34,660 nucleotides of DNA from Planctomycetaceae bacterium. Its GTDB lineage: Bacteria; Planctomycetota; Planctomycetia; Pirellulales; Thermoguttaceae. The translations under genes were made by a program, and so were the position numbers. The stretch spans positions 1-34,660 of the forward strand of contig JAITOZ010000263.1 of assembly GCA_031289675.1 (NCBI GenBank), given 5' to 3'. Positions within the stretch are counted from its first letter, which is position 1. Each line of letters begins with the position of its first letter. This document shows positions 1 to 8,077 of the stretch, one piece after another. The notes under the pieces were generated by a model. That model did not search any database, was not told the DNA's origin, and saw only the letters and a program-made list of their open reading frames with translations.

Positions 1-1
1 C

Positions 2-250
2 CCCCCATCGAAAGTCCCCCAATCGAAAGATAATTATACACAAGAGAATCCTGCCGCCCCCCCGCAAACGGACACCCAAGAGTCGAAAGTATCTCCCGCC
101 GTCCCGATTAAGAAGCCGAAACCCGCCATCCTTTTGGACGATGGAGATGGGTTGGCAGTGCCTCCTAAGGTCCAGACGGAAAAGCCGACAGCCCCTGTTG
201 TGCCGGTCAAACCGCAGCCGCAAAAGAGAATTATTCTCGAAGAAAATTAG
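2..250 (+). CDS. C-terminal tail of an unidentified Pro/Lys-rich protein (partial)
   Basis: The frame ending in TAG at 248-250 is open back to the window edge, so this is the 3' end of a gene that starts outside. The visible 82 residues are low complexity and rich in Pro, Lys, Gln and Val, with repeated PKP, VPVKP and PQPQK-like segments and a closing IILEEN. Such a tail is typical of a flexible linker or periplasmic spacer, but no domain can be recognised and no function is assigned. The in-frame, stop-free run and biased composition support real coding. The start, full length and identity cannot be judged from here. Confidence 0.55.
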   Translation, partial: PPSKVPQSKDNYTQENPAAPPQTDTQESKVSPAVPIKKPKPAILLDDGDGLAVPPKVQTEKPTAPVVPVKPQPQKRIILEEN

Positions 251-432
251 TGTCTGACTTTTGGCGTGTGTGTTGCGTTAGGACAAGTTGATGCTAGTGC
301 TTGCCGTCCCTTGTATGGTTGATATTGGTACTAACGAGGCGGATGCGTAACCGCCCTGTGAACCCTACAGTTCAATCCTAAAAATAAATTTTCTAACCGG
401 TTTGGTATGTTTCACATCCAAGAAACAAAAAA
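251..432. other. Intergenic region with possible RNA structure
   Basis: No gene is seen. Two nested pairs, GTTAG (277-281) with CTAAC (331-335) and ACAAG (283-287) with CTTGT (310-314), are followed by a five-base-pair GGCGG/CCGCC hairpin at 338-355 with an eight-base loop. This could be a structured leader of the next gene. It matches no riboswitch or small RNA family that I recognise, and there is no U-run to make a terminator. Confidence 0.2.
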
Positions 433-750
433 ATGCTGGAATCCGAATTACCTGTTATACCGGTCAGCGGCGGCGTTCTCATACACGTCAAAGCCTTTCC
501 GGGTTCAAAACACAACGGAATCGAAGGCATTCAGGACGGAGCATTAAAGGTTTATGTAACACAAATTGCTGAAAAAGGAAAAGCCAACGATGCACTACGT
601 CAAGTTCTCGTCAAATCCCTCAAACTAAAAAATTCGCAGGTCGAACTCATCTGCGGCGAAACGTCCCGAATGAAAAAATTTTTATTGAAAGACGGCGGCA
701 GTGTCTCCGCTGCCGAAAGCCTTCAGTCCTTTGTTAACTCTCTTAGATAA
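433..750 (+). CDS. DUF167 / UPF0235 (YggU-type) protein
   Basis: This 105-residue protein matches the small DUF167 family in length and pattern. It has an N-terminal strand (GVLIHVKAFPGSKHNGI), then DGALKVYVT, then the characteristic EKGKANDALRQVL segment and a C-terminal SQVELICGETSRMKKFL. The family folds as a compact alpha/beta domain, and its molecular role is not established. The ATG at 433 is the first in frame and leaves a normal-length protein; no convincing Shine-Dalgarno site precedes it. The stop at 748-750 abuts the ATG of the DUF89 gene with no gap, so the two are probably co-transcribed and translationally coupled. The family assignment is confident; function is unknown. Confidence 0.85.
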   Translation: MLESELPVIPVSGGVLIHVKAFPGSKHNGIEGIQDGALKVYVTQIAEKGKANDALRQVLVKSLKLKNSQVELICGETSRMKKFLLKDGGSVSAAESLQSFVNSLR

Positions 751-1626
751 ATGCCCGCTTCATTAGACTGTGTTCTTTGTCTGACCCGTCAATCGCTGGA
801 GGCAGCCCGATTTGCTACGCAGGACGAAGACCGGCACACCGCCGTGTTGAAAGCAGCGTTCCGCATTGTTCAGGATATCGGCTTCACCGAGAACCCGCCG
901 CTTGTTGCGCAGGAAATACAGCGAGTCATCCGCAAGGAAACGGAAAATCCCGACCCTTACGCTCTGCAAAAAAACACCTCAAACGAATTGATGCTTTCCG
1001 TGCGGGAAGAAATGCGGCAGCGTATCCGCCGCAGCGATGAACCGTTTCATCTTGCGGTACAATTTGCCGTTGCGGGCAATACGATAGATTATGCGGTGAA
1101 AGGTGATTGGGATAAAGTCTCGATAATGCAGGCATTTGAGACGGCATTGCAGCAGCCTGTCAACGGCAGCATTGATGTGTTTGCCGAAACGTTGGGCAAG
1201 GCATCGAACGTTTTGTATCTGCTCGATAATTGCGGCGAAATCGTGTGCGACCAACTGTTGATAGAAGAAATACAGCGGCGGTATCCGCATATTTCTGTTA
1301 CAGCGGCAGTGCGCGGCTTGCCGGTACTCAATGATGCGGTGATGACGGATGCCCTGCAAACCGGTCTCGACAAAACGGTGCGGGTGATTGACAATGGGAA
1401 CGATGCCGTCGGGACGGTCTTGGAACAATGCAGCGAAGAGTTTCACCGTGTTTTACTGAACAGCGATATGCTCGTTGCGAAGGGGCTGGCAAATTATGAA
1501 ACGCTGATTGAATATGATAAACAAACGCTGCCGATGCCGATAACCTATCTGTTTAAGGCGAAGTGCCGGTTTATAGCCCGATACGCCGGAGTCCACTTTC
1601 AGGATTCAGTTGTGCGGACGGTCTGA
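751..1626 (+). CDS. DUF89 family (ARMT1-like) metal-dependent phosphatase
   Basis: The 291-residue protein starts immediately after the preceding stop. It has the marks of the DUF89 family, whose characterised members are metal-dependent damage-control phosphatases acting on sugar- or cofactor-phosphates. These are an N-terminal CVLC pair typical of the prokaryotic CxxC subgroup, a central LLDNCGEIVCDQ motif containing the Asp-Asn metal ligands, VRGLPVLNDAV, a second acidic patch (NGNDAVGT), and LVAKGLANYETL, the conserved KGxxNYE block. The protein ends with a KAKC segment also typical of the family. All expected catalytic-type residues appear present. The physiological substrate cannot be inferred from sequence, and the link with the DUF167 neighbour rests only on adjacency. 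Confidence 0.88.
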   Translation: MPASLDCVLCLTRQSLEAARFATQDEDRHTAVLKAAFRIVQDIGFTENPPLVAQEIQRVIRKETENPDPYALQKNTSNELMLSVREEMRQRIRRSDEPFHLAVQFAVAGNTIDYAVKGDWDKVSIMQAFETALQQPVNGSIDVFAETLGKASNVLYLLDNCGEIVCDQLLIEEIQRRYPHISVTAAVRGLPVLNDAVMTDALQTGLDKTVRVIDNGNDAVGTVLEQCSEEFHRVLLNSDMLVAKGLANYETLIEYDKQTLPMPITYLFKAKCRFIARYAGVHFQDSVVRTV

Positions 1627-2161
1627 AATTTTCAAACGAGCCTTCTCGCTTAACAATCGCTTGCTGATTCCGGTATGTTCGGCAATTGGTCGATTTGTAG
1701 AGAACGTCTTTGACCGATAGACAAATTTAAGGTATTGTTCCCCCCAATTTTGAATGGGCAATTGCTGCTGAAGTTTTAGAGCGGGTGCGGTCATTTTCCG
1801 ATACCGCTGTTACACTGTAACTCCATATCTTCTTCCAGAATCTGTCTCTCCGAACGTGATTTTATTTTCCTAATGCTGACGTTTTGCAATTGTTCGCGGA
1901 AGTTTCAAAGAGTCGAATCATCAGAAATGGTTGAGTGTAAATTGATGCCGCAAAATTTTCTCAATGAAATGCTGCCGATGATGCAGAACACTTCCCAATC
2001 AGCGAATTTCTTGAGTTTCGGCAGGAATTTGTTAAGTTCCGCGTGTTCACGAATTCGTACGTTAGTGCGGACAACTTAAATCGCCATTATACCATAATGT
2101 TGGTAATTTTGGTAATTTTTAACGATTTTTCCGAAAGTATCGATTAAATAATGCCGATAAG
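1627..2161. other. Gene-poor stretch, possibly decayed minus-strand coding sequence
   Basis: No intact gene is supported over these 535 bases. The minus strand has three short open stretches with protein-like composition: about 2075-1903 (containing EHAELNKFLPKLKKFADW), about 1903-1793 (containing SERQILEEDMELQC), and about 1794-1606 (containing KFVYRSKTFSTNRPIAEHTG). They lie in different frames or are separated by stops, as expected for a decayed gene such as an old transposase, but I recognise no family. Near the right end the plus strand carries a short direct repeat of TGGTAATTT around 2100-2120. A weak CATAAT -10-like hexamer near 2093 might serve the next gene. Confidence 0.25.
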
Positions 2162-2212
2162 ATGGTGAGCAAAAATGCTTTCCACGTTAAAATTATGCAG
2201 TACGGTAACATT

Positions 2213-3529
2213 ATGCGGTTCATCATCGTTTCGACATTCTGTCTTCTCTGCGTTTTTGTTCTGCACGCCAATATACTATTGCAGGCAAAAGAACTGCCCC
2301 GCTTTCCCCAATTGGAGTCGTCTGTTTTGGAAACGGAGGAGGAAGAATATCTTGATGATACCAGCGCAGAAAAACCTTTTCCGCCGGCTCTGCTGCCGAA
2401 GCGGCTTTTGGAACGTCCGCGCGGAGCCGAAAAACTTATGCCTCCCGTCCGGCATTCCGCAACAAAGCAAACTGCTTTTGATAACCCCAATCCTGCTGGC
2501 TCGATTATTCCAGAGAGTCTTTTAGAAAACGACGCTACCGACCAATCTGTTGATGTACCGCTGTATCCGCAGGGGCGGCGGGGTTTGCCGCAAAGACAGC
2601 AGCAGGTCGTAATGGAAGACGGGAGTTATTACACGGCGAATCACAGGCAAAGGCAGGGTGTTGCTGACAACACAGCCTTGTCTGCGGATATGACAGGGTC
2701 GGCGGACGACACAGCCGTGTTGCCGAATTACTATCCCGTACCGGTGATGCCGGCGTTCGGAATGGGAACACTCGACAATCTGCAACTCTTTACCAGCAGT
2801 CAAACGTTCAAAAATGTATTAAGCCAAGGCAGCGGTTCTTTTGCGGTGAGTGAAGGTCTGAACTGGTCAACGCCGGTCGGTGCTGCCGGTGCGGCAACGG
2901 CGCAGTTTGGTGTGCGCGCGAATCAGGCTAATCTGCACGACAATAACCTCGGACGTAATCAGATTTTTATGACGGCGGGTGTCTTCAAGCGGTTCGAGGG
3001 TAAACCGTTACAGGCCGGAGCGGCATTCGATTGGATAGATGACCGTGTGGAGTCCCTATCGGATAAACACACGTACAAATTCAAGCAGTTGCGTACTGAA
3101 ATTTCGATGCGGTCTTTTCGCGGTTTTGAGTACGGTTTTCAAGGCGGGTTCAATATGGACGAGAAAAAAACGGATATTGTTGTAGCGAAACAGGCGGTCG
3201 TACAGGATTATTATCTGTTGTTTGCCCGTTATCTGCTTCCGAGCGGCGGACAAGTCGAAGGCAACGTCGGTGCAACAGAATGGGGCGATATTGTTTTAGG
3301 CATCAATGGACAGGCAGCAGTGAGCAGCCGCTTGGCGGTAACAGGCGGTGTTTCCGTACTTTCGCCGCACGAGGGGCGGTCAGCGAACGGCAATATGCGG
3401 GAATCGTGGTCGCTGTCGTTGGGACTGATATTTTATTTCCGCGGCGGAGCGGATAATTTTGCAAACAATGAAAACCGACCGCTCTTTGACGTTGCCGGAA
3501 ACGGTTCCACGTTCTTGATAATGAAATAA
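2213..3529 (+). CDS. Secreted, probably outer-membrane barrel protein (DUF6666-like)
   Basis: The frame is open from an ATG at 2162, but the ATG at 2213 begins a clean signal peptide (MRFIIVSTFCLLCVFVL followed by small residues), so it is preferred; this gives 438 residues. After a long polar, Pro- and Arg-rich spacer (roughly residues 30-175) comes a C-terminal half of alternating hydrophobic/aromatic strands rich in Gly. It has blocks such as LDNLQLFTSSQTFKN, SEGLNWSTPVGAAG and ESWSLSLGLIFYFRGG, which suggest a beta barrel. The pattern resembles planctomycete-restricted outer-membrane proteins annotated as DUF6666, from memory only. It stands alone between two gene-poor stretches. Export is well supported; the barrel and family name are tentative. 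Confidence 0.7.
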   Translation: MRFIIVSTFCLLCVFVLHANILLQAKELPRFPQLESSVLETEEEEYLDDTSAEKPFPPALLPKRLLERPRGAEKLMPPVRHSATKQTAFDNPNPAGSIIPESLLENDATDQSVDVPLYPQGRRGLPQRQQQVVMEDGSYYTANHRQRQGVADNTALSADMTGSADDTAVLPNYYPVPVMPAFGMGTLDNLQLFTSSQTFKNVLSQGSGSFAVSEGLNWSTPVGAAGAATAQFGVRANQANLHDNNLGRNQIFMTAGVFKRFEGKPLQAGAAFDWIDDRVESLSDKHTYKFKQLRTEISMRSFRGFEYGFQGGFNMDEKKTDIVVAKQAVVQDYYLLFARYLLPSGGQVEGNVGATEWGDIVLGINGQAAVSSRLAVTGGVSVLSPHEGRSANGNMRESWSLSLGLIFYFRGGADNFANNENRPLFDVAGNGSTFLIMK

Positions 3530-3898
3530 AAGAGGTGGGGACAGCGAGACGGTTTGCGTTTTGCAATTCTCGTAACGGCAAGGTATCGTTGAACCATTCG
3601 GTCTTTCAAAACTGATATATTCCCTCGCCGCTTACAATTTAGTGCTGCCTTATTTTCCCGCAGCAGTTATATTCCGTCAAGCGGAGTGAAAAATGTTCAC
3701 CTACCGATTATCCGGTGCCAAGGTAGTGTATCTCATAATCCCGCCTAACCTCAACTTGATAGAGCGGTTGCCGATGCTTGCAAGGGCTTTTTCCGCTGCC
3801 GGAAAAGTATGCGAAAAAACTCTATACACGACTTATCCGAAAACCTGCATATTCTAAAAAATAACGAAATTGAAGAGGAATAGGGAATAGATTTTCAC
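3530..3898. other. Gene-poor convergent spacer
   Basis: These 369 bases separate two convergent genes. Apart from the transposase-like fragment at 3693-3857 I see nothing that can be supported: no tRNA, no terminator with a U-run, and no long repeat. Confidence 0.4.
3693..3857 (+). pseudogene. IS630-type transposase C-terminal remnant
   Basis: A 54-codon frame (ATG to TAA) contains VVYLIIPPNLNLIERL. This closely resembles the last catalytic block of IS630-family transposases (typically VVYLPPYSPxLNxIERLW), where the Glu of IER is the third residue of the DDE triad. The following CEKTLYTTYPKT also recalls the KxVLYNxYY segment that comes next in that family. The Trp after IERL is replaced by Pro, the PPYSP loop is rearranged, and no upstream transposase half or terminal repeats are visible. 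It is best read as a short relic of an old insertion, not a functional gene. The identification rests on one motif block and is moderately confident. Confidence 0.45.
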
Positions 3899-6800
3899 TT
3901 ACAAATTTTCCTCTGCTTTTTGTTCCTCTTGTGGTAATTCGCCCCGGTCTATGAGCATATATCCGCCCCAGAAAAACGGATGATTCGCAAAGGGTGTTTC
4001 CTCCGTCTCTTTTTCCTTGACACGCGGTTCCTCTTTCAAAACCAAAAGACTGCTGCCGACCGTCAGGACGGCTTGCCGCCAAGCCGCTGCTGCTGGCAAG
4101 TCCGCATAACTTTTCAAAAACTGCTCCGTCAAATCAAACGATGACCGCCCCCCTGTCTTCCAGCGGCTTATCAGTATTGTATCCGCCCCGCAAGACTGCA
4201 AAAGCATTGCTGACAAAAATAAATCATCGCCGTTCGTTTCGTAAAACATCTCCTTTTCTTTCTTCTTACGCTCTTTCAAGCCGGACTCGGCGGCGGTATG
4301 GAACGCCGGCATCACAACTAACTGCGGACCTCCGTAAGGCAGGGGCAGCCACGCCGTAACCGGATTTTTTTTCTTCGCCTTATCGTTTTGGAACGGCGAC
4401 CAAGCCAACGGCGGGTCATTCGGCAATCGCGGTATTTCATCCAACACGACCAGATTCGGTATCAGTGACGCAAATACCGGTGCGGCAACGCCGCCGGCAG
4501 ATATGCCGCTGGGGAAAAACTCCGCCCCGTCAGAAAGCGAATTACCGGACAACGCCGTAAGATTTTTAATGCCGGACTTTTGAAAACGTTCAAAGGCATT
4601 GATTGCCGTCTCCGGCGGTTCCGATGACTTTAATTTACCGAGCAAGACCAGCGTTTCCGAATTAATCCGCTTCCCGGAACGTTTCGGTACTCCAAGCGAA
4701 GCCGTCGGGGCGTATCGTATCGTCAGCGGCGACTCGCCGGCAGTCAGAAGCGGTGTGTATTTTTTACCTGTATCTTTGCTGCCGGTATCAACGCACAGTG
4801 TTTCAAAGGGCAGATACCAAAGCAGACCGGACGGAACAATCACCAGTTCCGTAAAGTCCGTATTCCGCTCTTCGTTACCGAGCAGACGTGTCTGTAATGC
4901 TGCCCCTAATTCTTTCCATTTCGCATTCGGATTCGTCAGGTCTTTAAGCGGCAGAATTTGATTCGCATTCTGATTGCCGAGTGCTTTAAGATAGTCCGCT
5001 ATTTGAACGTACAGCGGTTTTTCCTTAACCTTTTGCTCAACTTGCCACATCGCCAGAGAGCCGTCACTGCCGACAAGAAAACCGTAAAGTTGTTCAAAGC
5101 AGTCGGCAAACACGAGCATTGCCGTTCCTTTGGGCAAATCTTTGCGTATCTGTTCCAAAGGAATGACCGGCGGGAATAACTGCGGCACATTAGAGCGGGT
5201 CAATGCCATTGAGCGTAACAATAATTCCTGCGCCTCACTGATACTCTCCAATTCGCCGCATAATTCTATTTGCCGCTGGCGGTCATCCGGTTTCAGCGGC
5301 ACAAGTCTTACCGCAGCGAGGTCTGCCTTGATTTTTTTTATCCTATCCGAAAGTTTTCTAAACTCTTTGAACCGCAGCGAAAGAATCTGACGCTGAACCA
5401 AAAAGTCTTTCGGCAACAGTTCTTCGGGTGTTTCAAAGAGTTGCCGAAATGCCGAAAGCCGGTCTTCGCCGGTCGGCAAGGCAGCCAGATACTTCGCTTT
5501 CTTCGACCGTTCGGCAATATTAAACGCCTTTTCCCTGTTTCCCCGATGTTCGGCAATGGCAAACCAGCGTTCATAGACAACCGGCGGCACAAACACCGAT
5601 ACCGCCCAGCAGTCCAGCGGATTGAGCAGCCAATCGTTGTCCGTTGATTCCCGCAGCAATTCATCAAACCGCTCATCGGCAATCCGTTCGGTTATCGGTC
5701 CCTGCGGCTTGATGAGTCCGCCGGTAAAAAACGTTTCCAGTTTGGCTAATTGAAAGAGTCGAAGCGAACAGCGTTTTGCCGTATGAAGAGCTGATTCTAA
5801 ATGAACACTGCCCTGTTGCAGCAATTTCGGACTATGTTTTGCACCGATATTTATATAAGCGTTACGGTAATCAACCGCCGCTGAAAGATAATGCAGCCTT
5901 GCCCCGTAGAACGAATCCGGCAGCGGTGTTTTGCTCATCCGTAACGCTGCTTGTTCAAGCAAACCGGCAGCCTGCTGAATTCGATTCGTATCAAGTTCGT
6001 ATTCCGCCGTATCGAATAACGGAGAGAGAATGACGAGCGGACTTACGTCTTTTCTCTTGCTCAAAAAAGCCAATGCCGGTTCAATCGCCGGACAGCGTTT
6101 CGTCGGGTCGGCAATCCGCTGGGCGTTGGCAGCGTTACGGAAAGTTTCGCCCAGAAGAATCGGGTCATTAAAAGCAAGGGCATCAAAAGAGGCTTCGACA
6201 AAAAAGTCCCGCCCTTGTGCCGCTTTTCCGTTGCGGACAGCAATGTTACCGAGTTCGTTTAATGCCGCAGCGGTCAGTTGATGGTCATACGCATTGAGCA
6301 TCAGTAAGCCGCGGTTCAAAAACGTTTCGGCGGCAGCATCGTCCCGTAACGCCGAAAGAACGAGACCGTGCAGAACATCGACCCAAGTACCGGTAAAATG
6401 ATTCGGCAGACAAGGCCGGGCAGCAAGTATATCGGCAAGACGTTTCGTTGCCGGGTCGTATTTTGACAAACTGCCGAGTATTTCTCCCCGCCGCCGAATG
6501 AGCAGCGACAAACTATGGACAATATAATCGGCGTGAATTTGGGAATCCGTCCGGTTTTCCACCATACCCGGCTGCGCTCCGCCGCCCGGTTTCGCCGGCA
6601 GAAAATTTTTATGCGACATCGCAAAGCGGCAAGTTTTGAAATTGCCGATGCCGCCTTTGCGCAGCGAAGTCCCCCACGCAAACACCGGACGGGGTAACTG
6701 TGTCGGCTGTCCTTGTGCGGAAATTTTTTTGAGCCAATCGGAATTCTCGAAATACACTTGCAGGGCGGTATCGAATTGAGTGAGGGCTTCCTGATAGCGT

Positions 6801-7078
6801 CCCATCTGAAAATAGATTTCACCCGTCATCGTCCAGTAGCAAATAGCATCGAGATAGTAGGCGGTCTTCCCGCTGCCTACGGATATTTTCACGGCACCGC
6901 GCCAATCATCGTTGAGAGCAACACCGGCATCAGTAAAATTGCCGCTGTTGATAAGCCGCATTGTTATATCCCGAAAGTGCTGCGACGGCACATCGGTTAG
7001 AATCATTTGTCCCCGCACGACCGTTTCCGGCAGAACGGAGAGAGTCAAAAAAATTAAAAGAGTAAAGAGAAAACGCAT
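3899..7078 (-). CDS. Secreted TPR-CHAT protein with degenerate CHAT active site
   Basis: A 1059-residue protein. The frame also has an ATG at 7126, but that codon lies inside a TATAAT-like box, while the ATG at 7078 starts a good signal peptide (MRFLFTLLIFLTLSVL, then a polar cleavage region); 7078 is therefore chosen. The N-terminal two thirds is helical with TPR-like units (for example YQEALTQFDTALQVYF and AALNELGNIAVRNGKAAQGR). From about residue 650 comes a CHAT (caspase-like) fold: GLLWYLPFETL, IRYAPTASLG, and TILISRWKTGGRSSFDL near the end. Where CHAT peptidases usually read SACET, this protein reads PAFHT, with Phe at about residue 926, so the catalytic Cys is absent there. No HG-type catalytic His is evident either. 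It probably acts outside the cytoplasm as a non-peptidase or lineage-specific variant; the role is unknown. Confidence 0.85.
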   Translation of the reverse strand: MRFLFTLLIFLTLSVLPETVVRGQMILTDVPSQHFRDITMRLINSGNFTDAGVALNDDWRGAVKISVGSGKTAYYLDAICYWTMTGEIYFQMGRYQEALTQFDTALQVYFENSDWLKKISAQGQPTQLPRPVFAWGTSLRKGGIGNFKTCRFAMSHKNFLPAKPGGGAQPGMVENRTDSQIHADYIVHSLSLLIRRRGEILGSLSKYDPATKRLADILAARPCLPNHFTGTWVDVLHGLVLSALRDDAAAETFLNRGLLMLNAYDHQLTAAALNELGNIAVRNGKAAQGRDFFVEASFDALAFNDPILLGETFRNAANAQRIADPTKRCPAIEPALAFLSKRKDVSPLVILSPLFDTAEYELDTNRIQQAAGLLEQAALRMSKTPLPDSFYGARLHYLSAAVDYRNAYINIGAKHSPKLLQQGSVHLESALHTAKRCSLRLFQLAKLETFFTGGLIKPQGPITERIADERFDELLRESTDNDWLLNPLDCWAVSVFVPPVVYERWFAIAEHRGNREKAFNIAERSKKAKYLAALPTGEDRLSAFRQLFETPEELLPKDFLVQRQILSLRFKEFRKLSDRIKKIKADLAAVRLVPLKPDDRQRQIELCGELESISEAQELLLRSMALTRSNVPQLFPPVIPLEQIRKDLPKGTAMLVFADCFEQLYGFLVGSDGSLAMWQVEQKVKEKPLYVQIADYLKALGNQNANQILPLKDLTNPNAKWKELGAALQTRLLGNEERNTDFTELVIVPSGLLWYLPFETLCVDTGSKDTGKKYTPLLTAGESPLTIRYAPTASLGVPKRSGKRINSETLVLLGKLKSSEPPETAINAFERFQKSGIKNLTALSGNSLSDGAEFFPSGISAGGVAAPVFASLIPNLVVLDEIPRLPNDPPLAWSPFQNDKAKKKNPVTAWLPLPYGGPQLVVMPAFHTAAESGLKERKKKEKEMFYETNGDDLFLSAMLLQSCGADTILISRWKTGGRSSFDLTEQFLKSYADLPAAAAWRQAVLTVGSSLLVLKEEPRVKEKETEETPFANHPFFWGGYMLIDRGELPQEEQKAEENL

Positions 7079-7124
7079 CGGATAAAGGGCAGCGGCAGCC
7101 GGGAAATAGTGAGTAATTTCGATC

Positions 7125-7130
7125 ATTATA
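7125..7130 (-). promoter_or_regulatory. Putative -10 box of the TPR-CHAT gene
   Basis: On the minus strand a perfect TATAAT lies 47 bases before the chosen ATG at 7078 and overlaps the alternative ATG at 7126. No good -35 is seen at 16-18 bases. The same hexamer precedes rnd and the PHA-family gene in this window, which gives the call some weight. Confidence 0.3.
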
Positions 7131-7299
7131 CACTAGAAATCGTAATGAAGCGCAGGTAAAATCGCAACCGATTTTGGCAGATTATTTGGTGTCAACACGC
7201 CCGAATCTGGTATTGTTTCAAGAATGTTGCTACAATGCGGTGCGGCTATGACAGAGGCGGGGTTATAAACCTGACAGATAAACTGATCAGCGCAATACG

Positions 7300-8034
7300 A
7301 TGAAAAGACTTGAGAAGGTTAACCGGCACGGTTTTACGTTCATCGAAATTGTTATCGTGATTGCGGTTCTCGTCATCATTGCGGCTCTTGGTATGCCGGC
7401 ACTGCAAGGAACTCTCGCTCAATACCGGTTACGGTCGGCTGCCGATACCCTGCGCGGAGAGTGGCTCGATGTGCGGATTAAAGCGATGGAAGAAGGACAG
7501 ATTTTTTCGATGCGCTGCCGAATCGGTACTGACACGCTTATTCTCGACCGCATACTTGATGCACACTTCACCGCCGGATTGTCTTCCCGCTCGACCAACC
7601 GGCGGTTCGATGAAACCGGCGAACTCGACCCGTTTGAGAGGGGTAATTTTACCGGCGAAGTACAGGATTTTATGTTACGGGAACCGACCGGCGATGTGCA
7701 AAATCCCGCATCGGAAAGTACCGTCATTCGGCTGCCTGAAACGGTAAGAGTTACAGAGATACAAACGGTGATTGACGAGCGGAGTGCCTTTTATGCAGGG
7801 CTGATAAATCCCGCCGAAACAACATCGGCAACCATTGACGAAACCGGCAATAATCTTATTGAGGCGGAGATATCAGCGGGAACAAATACTGCCGGTGTTT
7901 GGTCGTCTCCGATTTTTTTCTACCCCGACGGGACAACTTCAACGGCAACGGTCGTCTTGCAAAATGAATTGGGGAAAAGTATTACAGTTCGCCTGCGGGG
8001 GTTGACGGGCATCGGGTCTATCGTTGAAGAGTGA
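7300..8034 (+). CDS. Type II secretion / type IV pilin-like pseudopilin (GspH/FimT type)
   Basis: This 244-residue protein has a classic class III (prepilin) leader. A short basic N-terminus is followed by HG|FTFIEIVIVIAVLVII: the prepilin peptidase would cut after Gly11 and methylate the new Phe, and the Glu at mature position 5 is present. Right after the hydrophobic helix comes YRLRSAADTLRGEWLDVRIKAM, as in GspH/FimT minor pseudopilins where residues after the helix often read LxxAANxLxxxLxxAR. The remaining part is a beta-rich globular domain with ESTVIRLPETV. No other secretion or pilus genes are in the window, so the machine it joins must be encoded elsewhere. It is divergent from the TPR-CHAT gene and convergent with topA, and has no clear Shine-Dalgarno site. 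Confidence 0.82.
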   Translation: MKRLEKVNRHGFTFIEIVIVIAVLVIIAALGMPALQGTLAQYRLRSAADTLRGEWLDVRIKAMEEGQIFSMRCRIGTDTLILDRILDAHFTAGLSSRSTNRRFDETGELDPFERGNFTGEVQDFMLREPTGDVQNPASESTVIRLPETVRVTEIQTVIDERSAFYAGLINPAETTSATIDETGNNLIEAEISAGTNTAGVWSSPIFFYPDGTTSTATVVLQNELGKSITVRLRGLTGIGSIVEE

Positions 8035-8077
8035 GCGGGCAGGCTGTGAAATTTTCCTTTTTCTCTGTCCGGGAGTA

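Noticed and set aside
366-384. GTTCAATCC, resembling a tRNA T-loop
   Set aside because: The five bases on either side do not form a T-stem, and no acceptor or anticodon arms are present around it.
1873-2079. 68-codon plus-strand frame in the gap before the secreted barrel-like protein
   Set aside because: Composition is not protein-like, there is no ribosome site, and the opposite strand looks more like old coding sequence.
7078-7126. Longer start of the TPR-CHAT protein at 7126
   Set aside because: That ATG overlaps a perfect TATAAT box, and the extra 16 residues would bury the signal peptide.
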